Shown here piece by piece: positions 10,801 to 25,800 of a DNA stretch of 64,000 nucleotides (its first letter is position 1; each line of letters opens with the position of its first letter). Below the pieces are notes generated by a model. The model was not told the origin of the DNA. It searched no databases and saw only the letters and a program-made list of their open reading frames with translations. The translations under genes and the position numbers were made by a program. Origin of the DNA: Phoebastria nigripes (Eukaryota > Chordata > Aves > Procellariiformes > Diomedeidae); the NCBI GenBank assembly GCA_035582835.1, contig JAYKAV010002553.1, positions 930,458 to 994,457 on the forward strand. Reading direction: 5' to 3'.

Positions 10801-13800
10801 TCCATTTTTCACAGTATTTTGAGAAATGTGTGTCTTTGATTAATGTTTTAACATTCAGTTGCTCTTTCTTAAGCTGGGTGCAGGGATTCTCAAACAAGAA
10901 CTTTGGCTTTATCAACAATCAAACTGTCTGCTACCCCTGTGGCAATTACATACTCTTTCTGGACCTTGAAACAAAGAAGACAACAGTGCTGCAGTGTCAG
11001 ACTGGCCAGGTGGGAGCCTTTGCAGCGAATGGGAACGGTCAAGTGCTGGCCTTTTCAGACCGGAAGCTGAATCCCGACATATATATCTACACTTTTCCAG
11101 AACTGAGTAAACTGACAGAATTAAAAGGTAGTGATGTGGTAGCCCTCCCTGTCACCATTTCATTAAAACAATACTTAAATAATCCAGTTTCTGAAGGATT
11201 TTTTTGATAAGACTTGAAAAACAGTGTGACAGGAAACGGTCTCATGACAAGAAAGCAATGGAAGGAATTTTCCACTGTGCTACTTTTAGTTAGGGTGAAG
11301 CGAGGGAGGAATATAACAATAATGGAGCTGTTTTAAAGGGAAAACAAATGGAATGAAATGGAATTCATTTTAGGAAAATATAGTCAGAATAACAAAAAAA
11401 ATCATACTGCAGTAGCCTCCCAAGCACACTGCTGAAAGCCACATTGAGAAATCTGAGATGCGAGAGGAATGAGGGTTCTTGGAGTTAAATTTTGGAGTCT
11501 GGGATCTAATGTATATTTTTACCTGCCTCATAACATTTCTNTTCTTAGTTAAGTTGCTTACCCTATCCATGTTTCCGTTTCCTTGCCATTTAAATAAGGA
11601 TCATAATACTTGCTTATTTCATGTATATGAATGAAATTATAACTGCAAAGGATTTCAGGGTACTTGGGGAAAAAATACTATAGAAATTCAAGGTATTATT
11701 GAAAAAAATTGAAAAAATTCCAAGCACTGATACATAGGGAACATTTTTATAATCAAATCAAAACAATAATCTGGAGTGAAGCAAAGGAATTGGGGTCCTG
11801 AAGGATGTCTTTGAAGAGTTAAAGTGGATATAAAGGAACTGAGAAGAGTACTCTATCTGTGATAGCATACAGTAATGTCCGGGGTAATTAAAGACCATGT
11901 TCTTTATTTTTACATTTCAGGTAATGCTCAGCTGGACTACACCTTACTTGCATTTAGTTTCACAGGCCCCTATCTAGCCAGTTACTCTTCAATCCCAGAA
12001 TTTGTTCTTTCAGTATGGTAAGAGTAAAAGAAAGTTGTCTAATACCATCTACATTTAATTCATATTTTTGTGTGTGTGCTGTTTTAGCATAAATTAGGTT
12101 AACAAATGTGGAAGACACACTGGTTGCCTTCATCTCCTTTTTTTTTTCTGGTTGATCATTGTCTGCAAACTTTCTGCCAAATTTGCTGTTTATTTTCTAG
12201 CATTAGTAGCCACTAGTCAGAATGACTGTTACTTTGCTACAGCTATCATCTACCTTCTTCAAAATTTTGTGTTTTGGAGTACTTCTGAAGTCTTCAGCAT
12301 CAGTTAATTATCTTTTCACCCTTGGAAGTTGAGTACCATGCTGTTTGTGAAAGAAAGTTGCCTGCTGAAAAGAGAAAAAGTGTTCTAAAGTCGATTTCTA
12401 CTTTTTTGCCCTCCTGGACTGTTCAGTGGTCCTCTTAATTACTTGTGCTTGATCTTAGTTCTGTCTTATAGTTTTGCTCAGTGATTACACTACCACGGGT
12501 CACTGGGTTAGATCATCATTTTCTGCTCATTGTCATGAAAAGAAATACTATATAATATGGTGCAGATACAGAAAGTTAGACTATTTAATTTTTTAAATTA
12601 TTCTGTAAAAATATAATCCTGCTCTTGCCTCCATTGCCAGCAAGCTTCCATTGACTGTGGAGTCTGAGCACTTCTTCAAAACAAATGGGGAGGGTGGAGT
12701 AGGAGGAAGGCAAGCAAGGACATGTAAGGAATATTCTGTTTACTCCCAATTTAATGATGACCTCTTCTTGTACAATGATAGCGAAGAGGCAGAAACTCCT
12801 GTAACTTCAGAATTTTAGTAATGAAAGTAGATACTATTACAGATGTCTCTTCTTTATCCCTTATGAAGAAGAATAATGTTTGCTGTGAACTCTGATCGTA
12901 CACAGTAGTTCAGGAAGGATGTCTGTGTGTATATCACAGTAGAAACCAACGAGACAACCTCACTGGCCTGAAGAGCTTACATGCTTGTCACTTACAGCAG
13001 AAATAACACACATGGTCTAATGTGTTCATTGTGTGCACTTAAACAAAAATCCACCGTCTTGAAAGACTTCTCTAGATTATTCTTAAAAATGGAAATATCT
13101 AGAAATGTTTAAATGCTTTAAAGTAGTGGCAATTTCCAAGGCCAAACAATTTAAACCTATTTGAATCAGCATGAATATGACTATCAGCAGCTAATTGTCA
13201 TAAAAGAACCATCCTAGATTCCGGTCAGAAAGAATTTAGTAACAAAACAGAATTACCTTAGAATATTAAACTTAGAATTTATAATAACTTGAACAGAGTT
13301 GTGTGAATTCACTGTGAGATCAGGACCTTCATTTTTGCAATTGGATTATATTGTGCATTCATTGTAGAAATGTGTGTGTACAGATGAAAGAAATCTCAAT
13401 GTTTAGCATTCTTAATGTGTCATTACAATGTGATGATTGCACAGTTCCTGTATTTTAAGCAAATCGTTTGGAATCAGAGGTATAAGAGATGTTTTGAAAG
13501 TTATGTAAGTCTCAAAATATAGAAAGCTTATGGATAACTAAAAGCTGCCTTTCATCTGAGATATTTTATCCCTAGATCTTTATTCTTTTCTGTTCAAAGG
13601 AGAGGCCTAATGCCAGATTCTTTTTCAGATACATGTACCATAAAGTTTCAGATCTTAATAAATTACCTACTATAAAAGAATGTTGGCACTATCTGTTAGG
13701 TATGAGATGAGAACATGCTGACAGATCTTTAGAGAGTGCGCTACACTGATACCTTTTAAAGTCAGAATTGCAGATTATAGCTTTCTATAATTTTAATGAG

Positions 13801-16800
13801 TTATTGTGTGTGTGTGAATACTTCTCATTTTTTGCATATGCTATCGATATTAACCATTGTCTTGCATCCTGATCTGTTTCTGTGAGTGAATTTATTACAG
13901 GCCAGAACAACAGGATTATACTAAATCCATTTACAGCAATGTATGCATTTTAGTTTTTTTTCCTCTCAGCAGTAATGACAAATGCTAAAGTTATAAATGT
14001 TATTTAGATTAACAGTCAGATATATTGTCCAAGAAATTAAGAAACAGTTTTAAGCTTTTTCTTCAAATGATGTTAATCAGTTCTTGGACAGCACCTAAAA
14101 ATGCAAATGCAGTCAAGAATTAATCTGGATAATGGAGAAATACACAAATTAGATGGTGAGAACATAAAATAGGTTAAACTGGACAAAAGAAAAGTCAGTG
14201 GAAAGCAGATTCCCCGGCTTGTGTCAGCTATACATAGCCCCACACAAATTCTGCCCTGTTTTGTTCTCAAGTTAGTTAATGCAGCCATAGCTTGTATGTC
14301 TGCGTTCACAACACAATTACTGTATTACCTAAGTAATTCATCCATAGATAATTATGGGCTGACTGTGTTTTATTCCTAATTATAATACCATCCAACTGCA
14401 AGCCTGCAAGCATTATAATCATTATTTTACGGATTGGAAAAGCAAGGCTGAGGTCTGGGGTGCTGAAGAGTTAATTGTTTGGGCCCATTCAAGTAGTCAC
14501 TGATGGAACTGATGAAAAAAAATCCATGTCTCTTGACTGCATTGGTCTTTTCACAAAAAGAAGTGCATGATAATGTTTGTAAAATGTCAGTTTTCAAAAT
14601 TATTTTACTATTCAATCTTTTTGTAGCAGTAATAATTTTATGTGTGGCTAATTAACCACCTCCTTTTCATTCTCAAGAGGACCTAACTTGTTTGACAGCA
14701 GAAGTTTTTTGTCAGTGACAAAGTATTTGCTTTCCAAACTTGATCTTGAATGTCAGTCATAATCACATCCAGATCTTTGGCTTGAATGTTTTTGACTTAT
14801 TTAATGGATTTGATTTTCTTTTACTCTCCTTAATGAAGGAACTGGCAAGAAAATATCCTCCTGTGCAGTGAGTCTCAGCCAGGGGTAACAGCAACCTCTT
14901 TAAGTTTTAACCCTATGAATTGGCAACAACTGTGTTTTGTTAATGAGAGCTCCGTTACTATCTGGCATATTGAAAGGAATAATGACGAGCATCACCTTAA
15001 GCGAAAGTAAGTGGAATACCCTTCAGGTTAAGAGAAAAATCTGGAAGTGTATTTTAATAACTGAGACTAGCAACCTACATCGGTTTGCAAAGAATTTAAT
15101 CCAATTTAGTTCACCTAGCAATTGCAATCAGTAATTGCTAAATCACATCCAGTGTGAATCTATCTAGTCAATCAAGTGAATTGAATTTATGATTTCATTT
15201 CTTAACACTCACATGTCCAAATTATGCACATCGTGAAGCTAATACTAATCAGCTGCTTTGGCAGCCTCTATCAAAAGCTGCATGACTGAATTAAGGTAGT
15301 GCCTGGACTGCTTTCCTGCAAGTGGCTGTGCTGAGCATTGCTTTTGTAGCTATGAAACCACCAAATTTGAATCAAGTTGCTTCCTAGTAAGCATAGTTAA
15401 ACAATATGTTGTTGTAATCTCAAATTGTACCAAAAGCAGTATAGTTTTCTGTGTGATTTCCAGTTTGTGTGGCCAATTTACAGGTCCAGAGGGGGTGGTT
15501 CTGTCAATGCAATTCACTGAGCACAGCAAACCTAGAATTTATTTATGCTAAAATGTTTTTTGAGGTTGATATAAAAGTAGTAGGTATCATTCAAGTTGGA
15601 GTCCTTGAAGTATAACACCTATGCTGTTTCAGTGGCAGCTACTGTGTTTATTCCCAAGTGTGTTTAATCTCGTTAACTATGAATATAACCAACATATTGC
15701 CACTGACACAGTTATACTAGTGAAAGTATAGACAAGGCCTTAATTTGCAATCTGAAAAGAATACTGAAGGGTTTTTTACCTTTTGTCATTATGGAGTACA
15801 CATGTGAAAATACATATATACTCCTTTTTCCTCACTTTTCGTTCCATTCAGTAGAGGTTAAACCTCCACTGAGAATTGTTTATTTTACATAATTTTTTCC
15901 CAAGTCATAAATCAACATAGTTTGTAAACTATAGAATCCTCAACTCATGCATTATAACAGCCACTCATACATGGATTACCACAGTGCCACAGGCAAATAC
16001 TACTACTAATTTTTCATCATCATTAAACTTTCTCCAAATAAACATTAAGCATGAATCCTCACAGCGTATGCAAGTTAGGTGTGTGACTTTATTAATCCTG
16101 GTTAATACGGAAACAGTAACATAGAATAGTTGTTTATACAAGGCAACAAGAAAAGACACTGAGCTAGAACATGACAATCTGTTTCTGCCAGTTAGGAACA
16201 TTCCTCTTTTGTAGTAGAATTACTGTTACTTTTCAGTGAAATGGTATGTGCCATGTAGAATGATTGTCTACAACAATCCTCCATTACTCTTGCAGAAGTA
16301 AAGCCCATTAACTGAGTTGGTGTCTCCAAGTTTTGAAACCATCCTTCTCAGTTTTGTATCAGCATTTACTATTCATAATATTTCTTCTCCTCAGACAGTG
16401 TCTCTTGCTTTTTCACAGCCCTGTGAAACTCCCTGATGGACAAGGGTCCATGAATCCTCATGAGGATTTGTTTTTCCCAGTTTCTCGTAGTGAAGATCCG
16501 TACCATGGCCCTGATTTGCCAGTTTCAGCTATTGCTGGACTGGTAGGAGATGAAGCAGAAACATTCATGGTAGTTACTGATTTTTTTCCTTTTTACTATT
16601 CCAAGTCATTATGCTTTTTATGCAAATAGGTGTTAATAAATTAATAATTTTAATGTCTGTTAAACAGGTACAACCCAGTAAATAGATCTGTTGTCTCAAC
16701 AATATTTTTGAAATCCATTTTGACAGGAGACTTACAAGACATGCTGCTACTGCACAGTGCAGTACAATGTAGAGATTTCTGACACAGGTCCTAGCATAGT

Positions 16801-19800
16801 AATATATCTGTGCAGTGGAGGTACTAATCTGTATCCCAGAAGCAGTATAAGCATGTCAGCATTTAACCATGCCCAAGCTAATATGACCTGCTCAAACCTT
16901 GAAAACCTATTCCCATGCTAAGCTGATAGTATCCTTCAGGTATCCTTACTTCCCTTTGAGATTTGTTTTCTTTTTGACTCTGAAAATGTCTCAAGCTATG
17001 GAAACATTGAAGGCTTTATTCCAGACAGCAACCTCTGCTTCTGAAATACATTCCCATACCACTGCCAGTGTTGGACCTGCCCATTTGTCTCACTTGTATT
17101 TGATCATTTACTTGTTAGCCTCCCTTGAGATGCCTCTTTTGAGAAGCATCAAAAGTGTTCTTGTTTTGTTTGAAATTTACTTTCACCTGACTACCAACTA
17201 GAAGCATCTGCCAGTGTGAAAACATTTCACTTGCAAATCTGGGATTCTCTTCTAAGATTAAGACCATCAATTTCTATTTGGTGGCTTGTGATATATATAG
17301 GACACCAAAACTACCATGCATAGGATGATACTGGCATTATACTATGTCTTTTCAATGGACAAATGTGAGTTCTGTGTTACCAGATTAGTATACCACAGGT
17401 TTCTGCCATAAACTTTCTTATAAAGCAGAATAAAAAATAAAAATAGGGAATGATGCTTTCCTGACCTCATCTTCTTTTCATGTCTTCATGCATTCAGATT
17501 CGCAGAGGTTTTTAACTGTGTAACTGCTGATGTCCTTGGTTTCCAGGACAATCAATAACTACAAACAAACACCCTGTAGTGATGCTGATTACAAAAGCTG
17601 CTTATATTTCAGATCACTTAGAACATAGAAAATGAAGATAATGTATGCTCATCAGGGGCGTTGCCTTTTTCTTCTGCCTTACTGCCTCTTATATTATGTG
17701 CAGATGATGAACTGCAAAAAACGCTTTGTTCTTTACATAATCTTTATATAATCTTTACATAATTCACTGTAAAGTGAATTATGAGAGGTATTGGGGAAAA
17801 AAACCACCACCATACTAGGTCTGTGAGGCTTAATAGAATTTGTCTGTCCTTGAATAGATGCTATTCCATTTAGGAATGGTAGGTTCTTATGCTTGAACTT
17901 GCAGAACCATGTCATGAACTTTTCCACACGGAAAAGTTTATGCTTTCAACCATACTAGATAGCGCTATAGGATCTTTGCATTACTAACTGCCTTCAGAAA
18001 AACCTGTATTTCTTTTTAGCATCTTCAAGGTGATTATGTTCTCCTTAGACATAGAAATATTCCTGGAGTAAGAGTAGATTGTTCTACTAGTCTTTGACAA
18101 AGATTTCCTTTTCTTTCAAATTACATGGTAAATATTTTGATAGTTATTTACTGTCCAAATTCCCTAGATGGGTGTATTTTGGTTGTGAATATTGACAAGG
18201 TAATGGACATCAGGTTATTTAGAAATGAAAGTTTTTTGCAGAAATACAAGCTGCTGTTGTTCCTTTTGTTGTGGTGGTATGTTGTTTCCTGTGTACTAAA
18301 TTGTGAGGTGCTACATTCACAGTTTAGCACTGGGAGGCACTGAATCAATTTCTGGCATGTTTTCATCTTGCTCCAGACTCTGGTAGCTGAGTAATTTTTT
18401 GCAGGACTTGCGTTTAATGTGCCTTACAGTGGTAATTCTCCCCTCCATGCATGCCTGTACACATATGCTCCATCTCTAACCTAGCAGAAAAACTGAGCCA
18501 CTACTAGATCTTGTAAGCGCCCACACTGGGGGGGAATTGCGCACATATGTCTTGTCAGGTTAAGCACCCCCTTCCAGCACCCCAACACGGAATGTATAGT
18601 TTTGGCAAAGCAATTCCTGCACAAGTTGATCAGAATATACTTGATGGAGAAGATACTTCTTTGAAATACTGTTTTATCAAGATCCTTATGTTGAAAAGTG
18701 TCTAATGCAGCAACTTTGATAGAGATTGAAATGACTGAATTTGCTGAGTTCCTCAGATATCAAGATATCTTCAGACTGAAGTTGCTGTAAAGGACCAGGC
18801 TGTCCAAAATAGAGCTGCTAGAACTACCATTCTTCACTGTCTTTATAAATTGACATGCTGCTGCAGCAGATGTATCAGTGGTTACTATCACTGATGATTT
18901 GTACACCATTACAAATGTCCATGAGCAGTTATCTGACTCTGGCCTAAAATCTGTGCCTCAACATTTGTAAATACCTTGGAGTTATTTTCCTCTCTACTAT
19001 CATCAATGCTTTTTTAATTAGTAAGAGACAACCTGCTTTTCCTGTGGTGGTTAATGAGGTGCGTTCAGTTGAATGCAGTATCATGGCCTGATGAAGCTCT
19101 CCCCATCTCCGCAGAATTCAACAGAAGGATTTTTGTTCTTTATTATTAATCCGAGTCAGTTGAGATCAATGTTTTTTTATGTTGATGTAAGCATCCAAAG
19201 TGGAGAACCGTTTATTTAGACTATTATTTAAAGGAGTTGTCCTCAACCTGTAGTCCCTGGCCCTTGGAGGCTGTAGCCCACTCCTAAGGAATGTGTGAAA
19301 GGCAAGTAAGAAAAGTGAGCCCATTGCCAGTGCACTTGTTTGCTTCTTTGAAATGTGTTAGGGTTCCATACACTAGAACAAGATGCTGAGGCTGGGTATG
19401 TACCAAAGTGTAACCACAACGGGGCAGCAGAGTGAAAGGAATTGAAATATCCTACAGCCTTCAATCCTTTTTTTCCTTGCATTAAATTGATTTAGTTTTG
19501 TTTCAATATTTCTTACATTTGGGACCTGAGTTTTCTGAATATGTTTTACCATGACAAGACCACTTGACTCCACTTCGTTCCCAATACCAATTATTCCATT
19601 GTCTTTTTATAAAACCTTTCATGGCAAGGATCCATCATGGATTTTTTTCTCTGAAGAGGTGCTACTCAAAAGGGAGAGAAGTTCAAAAAAAGACGTCATT
19701 ATTATTACTATGCACCACCGTACCAATGCACAATTCAAGAAGCAACCTGCTTTGGGATTTACATAATCTCATCCTAGGATTAGCATATTTTATCTAGTTT

Positions 19801-22800
19801 ATGTGTAAAGACAGTCATGACAGCAGGTACAAAGGAACATTACAGAAGTTGTCTTTACACAGGAAGCTTCTGATTCACAGTAATTCAGTTACAACCTTCC
19901 CGAAGATTTGTGATGTTCAAGCCTCATAAAATCAGTGAAAATGCCTATATTAAATGTTTCTCTGGGTGATGTAAAGCCCCATTTGTTATAGATTTATTAC
20001 TGTTAGTCCTATTTGATTTATAAAGTAAATATTAATATACTTTATTTCTGTAACATTTTCCCCTGAAAAATTCAAAATGCTTTGTAAACATAAATAAGTT
20101 ACTTACCCAGAATCATATAGCAAGTCCTTGGCATATTTTACTAATGAAATCTAGGTACTTACGAATCTCTGTCCTATGTTTTCATCACAAGTCCTTCCAT
20201 ATTTCCTCTTTTTATAGAACCTTTAGTGAGACAGCAGGTGTTTTATAGAATTATAGACTCTTCTTTTTTTTTCATCCATCATATTGTCTAGTGTTCCTCA
20301 CCACTTCTGCTCACATGCATGGTTCTTTGTGTCTTCTCTTTTAAATGTACTCCCAAGGTTTTCTTGTGTTTCATTCCCCTCTCCCCCTCACCGAATTCTT
20401 TTCAATCTGTTTCTTTTTATCATGGTATTTATATTATCCCTATTACTGTTGTATCTGAACAGGTCACTGTCTTTAATAATATTTGGTGGAGAAGTTCTGT
20501 TCTTCCTGTTTTATGGTTGATGGATTTATGAGATTTATTTTAGCGAAATGAAATTCAAGGCATGTGGGAAGTCTGTGGCAGGGATATTTCTAGAACTAAT
20601 TCGCAGATGACACAAAGGTTACAGAGCTGTTTTACGGAGCAATTTGGATTATATGATAAGATAAACTGTTCAAACAAAATGTGTTTTAGTACTGCCAAGT
20701 ATGCAACACCACATGTGCAGGTTATATCTACAAAGTGGAAGACTATTCTGAAAAGCAGTTTGAAAAGCATTTGTCAGGGTGAGGTCATAGTGGGTAACCA
20801 TTTCAATTGGGGCTTCCAGTGCTATTCTGATGTTAAAAAAAAAAATTCTAGGGGCTCAATATCTTGAATTTTATCATAAATTTATCATTAAAAATTTGGG
20901 AGATGACCTGGTTATGGTGGATCAATATCTTTGCAAGGGTAGGGAAGATACCGGAGGGATTTCCAAGCTAGAGGACAAAACTGTAACACATGCAAGTGCT
21001 GGAGAATAAATCCAGATAAATTCAAATTTAAAAATATATAATTTTTCAATGAAGATATAACTCATCATTTAAACAAGCTTCTAGGGAGAGAGGTGAGTTC
21101 TCCACCACTATCTCCAGACATAGACTTTTCTGGAAAATGTTCTTGTTTCTCAAGTTACTAGCCTCAGTGAAGGGATGACTGAATAAAATAAGGCTGATGT
21201 TATACAAGTGGTCAGACTATGAGGTAATGATCTTTTTTTTGCCTTAAAGTGTATGTAACTTCTTGTACAGATATTTGTCAATTGTTGCTTAACTTGTTTA
21301 TTTTTGTGCTGAAGCCGAGAAATTACATTAAGCCGTCAGTGCATCTTACTGCCCACTGCTGGACTGCAACCTCAGAAATTTACATGGGCTGTAAAGAAGG
21401 ATATGTTTTGGCAATTGATGCTGAGACACTCAGTATTTCTGTTCTTCAACAAAAACCTCTACCTGGTAAGAAATAGCTGTGTTGTGTGTTTTATTCAAGT
21501 AGGGAGGAAAGTGGATAGGTGAAAGCTTTTTTTGCTTTCTTCTGTTCTCCTATTGTGTACCTTACAGAAATTGTAAAGCTATATTGCAGAACCATATTTC
21601 TTTTATTAGTATGATAAACATTTGAGAATGTCTTTTGAACTTCTGTGTGAGTTTCTTTAGCACCCAATAATTGGCATTCATTTTTCTTTGGCAAAGAAAG
21701 AGAAAAAGCTCTAAATACATCAAAACTGATAAAATGAACAATAGTTCCAGGAGCCCAGATCTTATTAACCAGCCCTACTAGATTAACATTAAACTATTAA
21801 TATACCAGCTATACACAGTCTTTTCACTATTAGTTAAGTACCAATAATTTATTTTATTTTGCATGAAATATTGGCTTGTCCTTATTTGGTATGTTAGATA
21901 ATGTTAGAAAAGATCTTTGAAGACTCATGATGAGTCTTCAAACAACAAAACTGAATTTAATGTCATGTTGCTGAATAGAATTCCTTAAGGTAGCTCTTAC
22001 ATAAACTATTTTCTAATGAAAACAAGGCTGTAAAGACTATCAGGCTTTACTGCAGAAAGTATGAAGCACAGAGAGTGAACAGAAGATGTCTTTGGCTTCA
22101 AAGAAAGAAATGTGCTTTTAATTTATTCAAGAATGGAAGGACTCAGTTCATGTCCCTCAGATTGATTGCAACTTGCTGAGGCGATTTGTCTGCCCTATGT
22201 GTATTCCCACCTGTCTTTTTTCATGGGGACCTTTGGCAGGCTAGTGACTGATTAAAGTTTTCTGGCAACAGCAGCCCATTCCATGCCTTCTTTTTTCTGG
22301 GAATCCCAAGGTCTCCCTTCTGCTACCTGCCACATGCTATCCTTCTGTGCCTATTCAGAGGGGTCCCAAGATGGAGGACAGTGAGACACAGCCAGCATGA
22401 AGTGTTCTGGCAATGGCAACCTGTACCCTATCGTCCTTTGCAGGGGTGGAAGGTGTCAGTCCTACTATGCACATGAAGTTCACTGGTTCAGTCAGGTCTA
22501 AGAGGAGTACTGGAATATGTTTCTCCCTAGCACTAGAACTGGGTAATATCCTGTTGTAGACCAGCATAGAACTGTTTCTCTAATAAACACTGAATCAGTG
22601 TTAATAGACAGGCTGGTGATAATCTTGTTTTCTTCTTTTGCCATGTAATACATTATTTTTTAAGCTGCAGCAAGTATCCCTGACTTTCCCAAAGTACTGT
22701 ATCTGTGTTCAGTTTTGATAGTTAACCCAGAAATGGAAGGCGGTTCTTAAAAAAACCCAACAAACCAGCATTATTTCTCTGCTTTTGAAATTATCAGAGT

Positions 22801-25800
22801 TTTAAGTTTACCAAATCAAGAGTCGGAAATCATCAACAAATAAAAAGCTGAGGTGTGACCAGAAATGGTTTTGCCAGTTCAGTAGAAGGCAACAAGAATA
22901 TTTGCCATTGAGGCTTTTCCTTGGCCTGTATATTCTTCTTTGAGGAGTCCTGTCCTGTAACAAAATTGGCAGTATTCATATTGTACTGAAGCTTCTGCTT
23001 AACTTAAAACATACTGCAATCTGTATCTATTTAGCAGAATGCTTAAGTGCATGTCCAACTTTAAGCACATGCTAAATTCCTGTTATGGTGTTGCAAACAG
23101 AATCATAAGCAGCCGCAATATTTCACTTGGTCATTTTCTTCAGACTGACTGAAGTTTCCTTCGTAAGTACATCAAATTAAAAAAATCATGGTTGGAAATA
23201 ACAATACCAGAACTTAGCACTAGAAGATAGATAAATCTGCATCTGTACCACTCTCCATGCCAAATATTGCTATCTACCTTTTACAGCTGTAAGCTGAATT
23301 ACAGAAAGATTGTGCCTGCTCAGTTTCAAAAATGACAGAAATGGTGGATATTGGGGAAGAATGCGCGTTTTTGATTCAATATACTGAACCTGGCCTTTTG
23401 TTCAGTAGACTGGAATACAACTGACTTTTATTGCAATATTGACATATAAACAAGGGTGATGTTATAAATTGTTTTCTTTTGTGCAGAATACATGCGTAAA
23501 GTATCGGACGTGGTGTCATATGTTCGTAGAGAAGTACAGAAAAAGAAAGGTATTTCCATGTTCAAATCAAGCTAATAGATTTTTAGGCAGCACCAGTGAT
23601 GTCTGGGAGTGATAATATGTGAGTACAGCTGGAAGCCACTGGTTAGAAAAACTCAGCTCATGCTGGCCTCTGTAAGACACATTGATGGCAATCTTTTATA
23701 TGTTTACATGACAAATGATTAATAGCTTTTGTGCTAATAGACAGCCAAATGAATAGCCTCAGGAGAAACAGAGGCAGTGAAATTATTTCTGTTCATTCTA
23801 ACTTAAATTGGAATAAGTGATGCTAGAATAGGTTCCCTACTGCTTAGTTTTAGTAACTTTTTTTAGAACTGCAATCACTTGTAATTTAGTTGAGTTAGGA
23901 TTTAGGGGTTTGTTTCAAAAACTTTGATTTTGGGCTCCACAGTACAGAAAAGCTATTCATATAATGGATGAAGTTCAGCACAGGGCCACAAAGATTATTG
24001 CAGAGTCTAGGTACATGACATACAAAGATGTGCTAAGAGAACTATGTTTGTTCAGCTGGAGAAAAGGAAATGGGGGATTTTACTATTGCTTCAGCTACCT
24101 AATGAAAGGTTACAGAGAAGATGGAACTAGACAGGCAAATGACACAGTTTGCATCAATGGAAATTCTGGGTAGTTATTAGGAAAAAAAATACTTTCACAG
24201 TGAAGGTAGTCAGACATTGGGACAACTTGCCCAGAGAAGCTATGGAATTTCCATTCTTGGGTAGATTCAGACCTCAGCTGGATATGACTCTGGACAACAT
24301 GATCTAACTTTGAAGTTGGTTCTGAGTTTGAAGTTGGCTCTGTGCTGAGCAGGAGGTTGGATCAGAGGACTTCTAGGGTCTCTTCCAACCTAAATGACTC
24401 TATGATTCTGTTATTGATAAACTTTAATGTGGCTATTTAGCAGCCTTTACAAAATCAAATGATTTCTCAAATTAATTTCTAGTTCATCAGACCACAGTAG
24501 TACTGTCACTTCAGATTATGTATACCAACCTTCTCCTCCATTATCACAGCAAAAAGTCCAAAGAATATATAGCCCGTGGAGCCTTTTTACTCACAAATAT
24601 TAAATCATCCCAGATTTGAAGTTGAGACACATTGTTGCAATAAATAAAATTTTATATTTTATGTTGGTTTTGTGCTCTCAGGTGGCAAAACAATGGATCT
24701 GCAAAACCCAGTTTTATTTGCCATGGCATTTTGTAACGAGGGACTGTACGCAGCTGGAAGTGTGAGGCATCCTTTATGCTTTTAACTTACTCTTATTGTG
24801 TGAAAATCAAAGAACATTCAAATGGAGTATATTTGCAGAGTTCACTGCAAAGACAGGAGTTAAAAAATGGGAGGGCTGCAGAACTATAAAGGGTCCTCTC
24901 TCATGTTGTATATATTTTCTTTGTTAAGACTTGAGATGAGAAATCGGAAGGGAGCAGGGTGGGAAGAGATTCCATTTTTGTAGTCAAAGAAGGAACAGAA
25001 GAGGACAATCCTATTTTTAACAAAAGACAAAGAGTATTCTAGAGGAACGGAAAAGAAAGATGGACAAAAAATAGGAAAAGAGAGAAAATGGCCAAGAGAA
25101 CTGCCAAATTGTTTTGTGCAAAATCTAACTCAATATTTAACCCAAATTGACAATGCCATTGTACATTACTGCTTAAGAGTGGGACGAATTCTTATACTGT
25201 CTCAAAAAACCCAATATGAAATCTTAAGTATTAACTGTGAGAGTCTGTTGTTATCAAACATGGACTGTTACTAAGACTTGTATTAAAGAGCACCTTCATT
25301 TTTCAATAGATTTATTATCCAGGGTGAGAGTCCTCTGGATTTAAACATACTAAAGGCAAGTGAGACCATTAGTGACGGGATACAGTTAAACAGTTACTTT
25401 AGAGATTTTCAGAAGTTTCTGCAGTTCAGTTTGCCAGAGTGGGCTAGGATAAATGACCTAGACCTCATGTGGATTTGTACTTTTCTGCACAGGAGGGCAT
25501 TTTATTCTTTTATCACATCAGAAGTCTGCAGTATGAGATGAAAATCTGTGCTGATATCTTACAACCCATATCCAGCCTCATATTCTCTCCTGATTACACC
25601 ATACTTCTGCTTGTCACTGACCAGGTATAGCATCTGAGATAATAGCATTACATAATGGGATGTTTCTGTGATTCTATATGTGTATTCTGATACTATTAGT
25701 ATGAAATGTCTGTAATGTAATCACACAAGTCAACAAATTATATCAGAGGTGAACTTAGTCCATCTTGTGTTTTTAATGAAAGATTGGAAAGACTTTTAAT

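Larger units (their letters stand above)
16570..21314. other. CFAP43 intron 5 (longest intron)
   Basis: 4.7 kb. Contains a perfect 11-base hairpin at 17758-17783 and a probable ancient LINE relic at about 20580-20850. Several open frames of 60-100 codons here show no family resemblance and were not called. Confidence 0.7.

Noticed and set aside
16899..17201. 100-codon open frame in intron 5
   Set aside because: No splice context, conservation or family resemblance; the translation looks like random AT-rich sequence.
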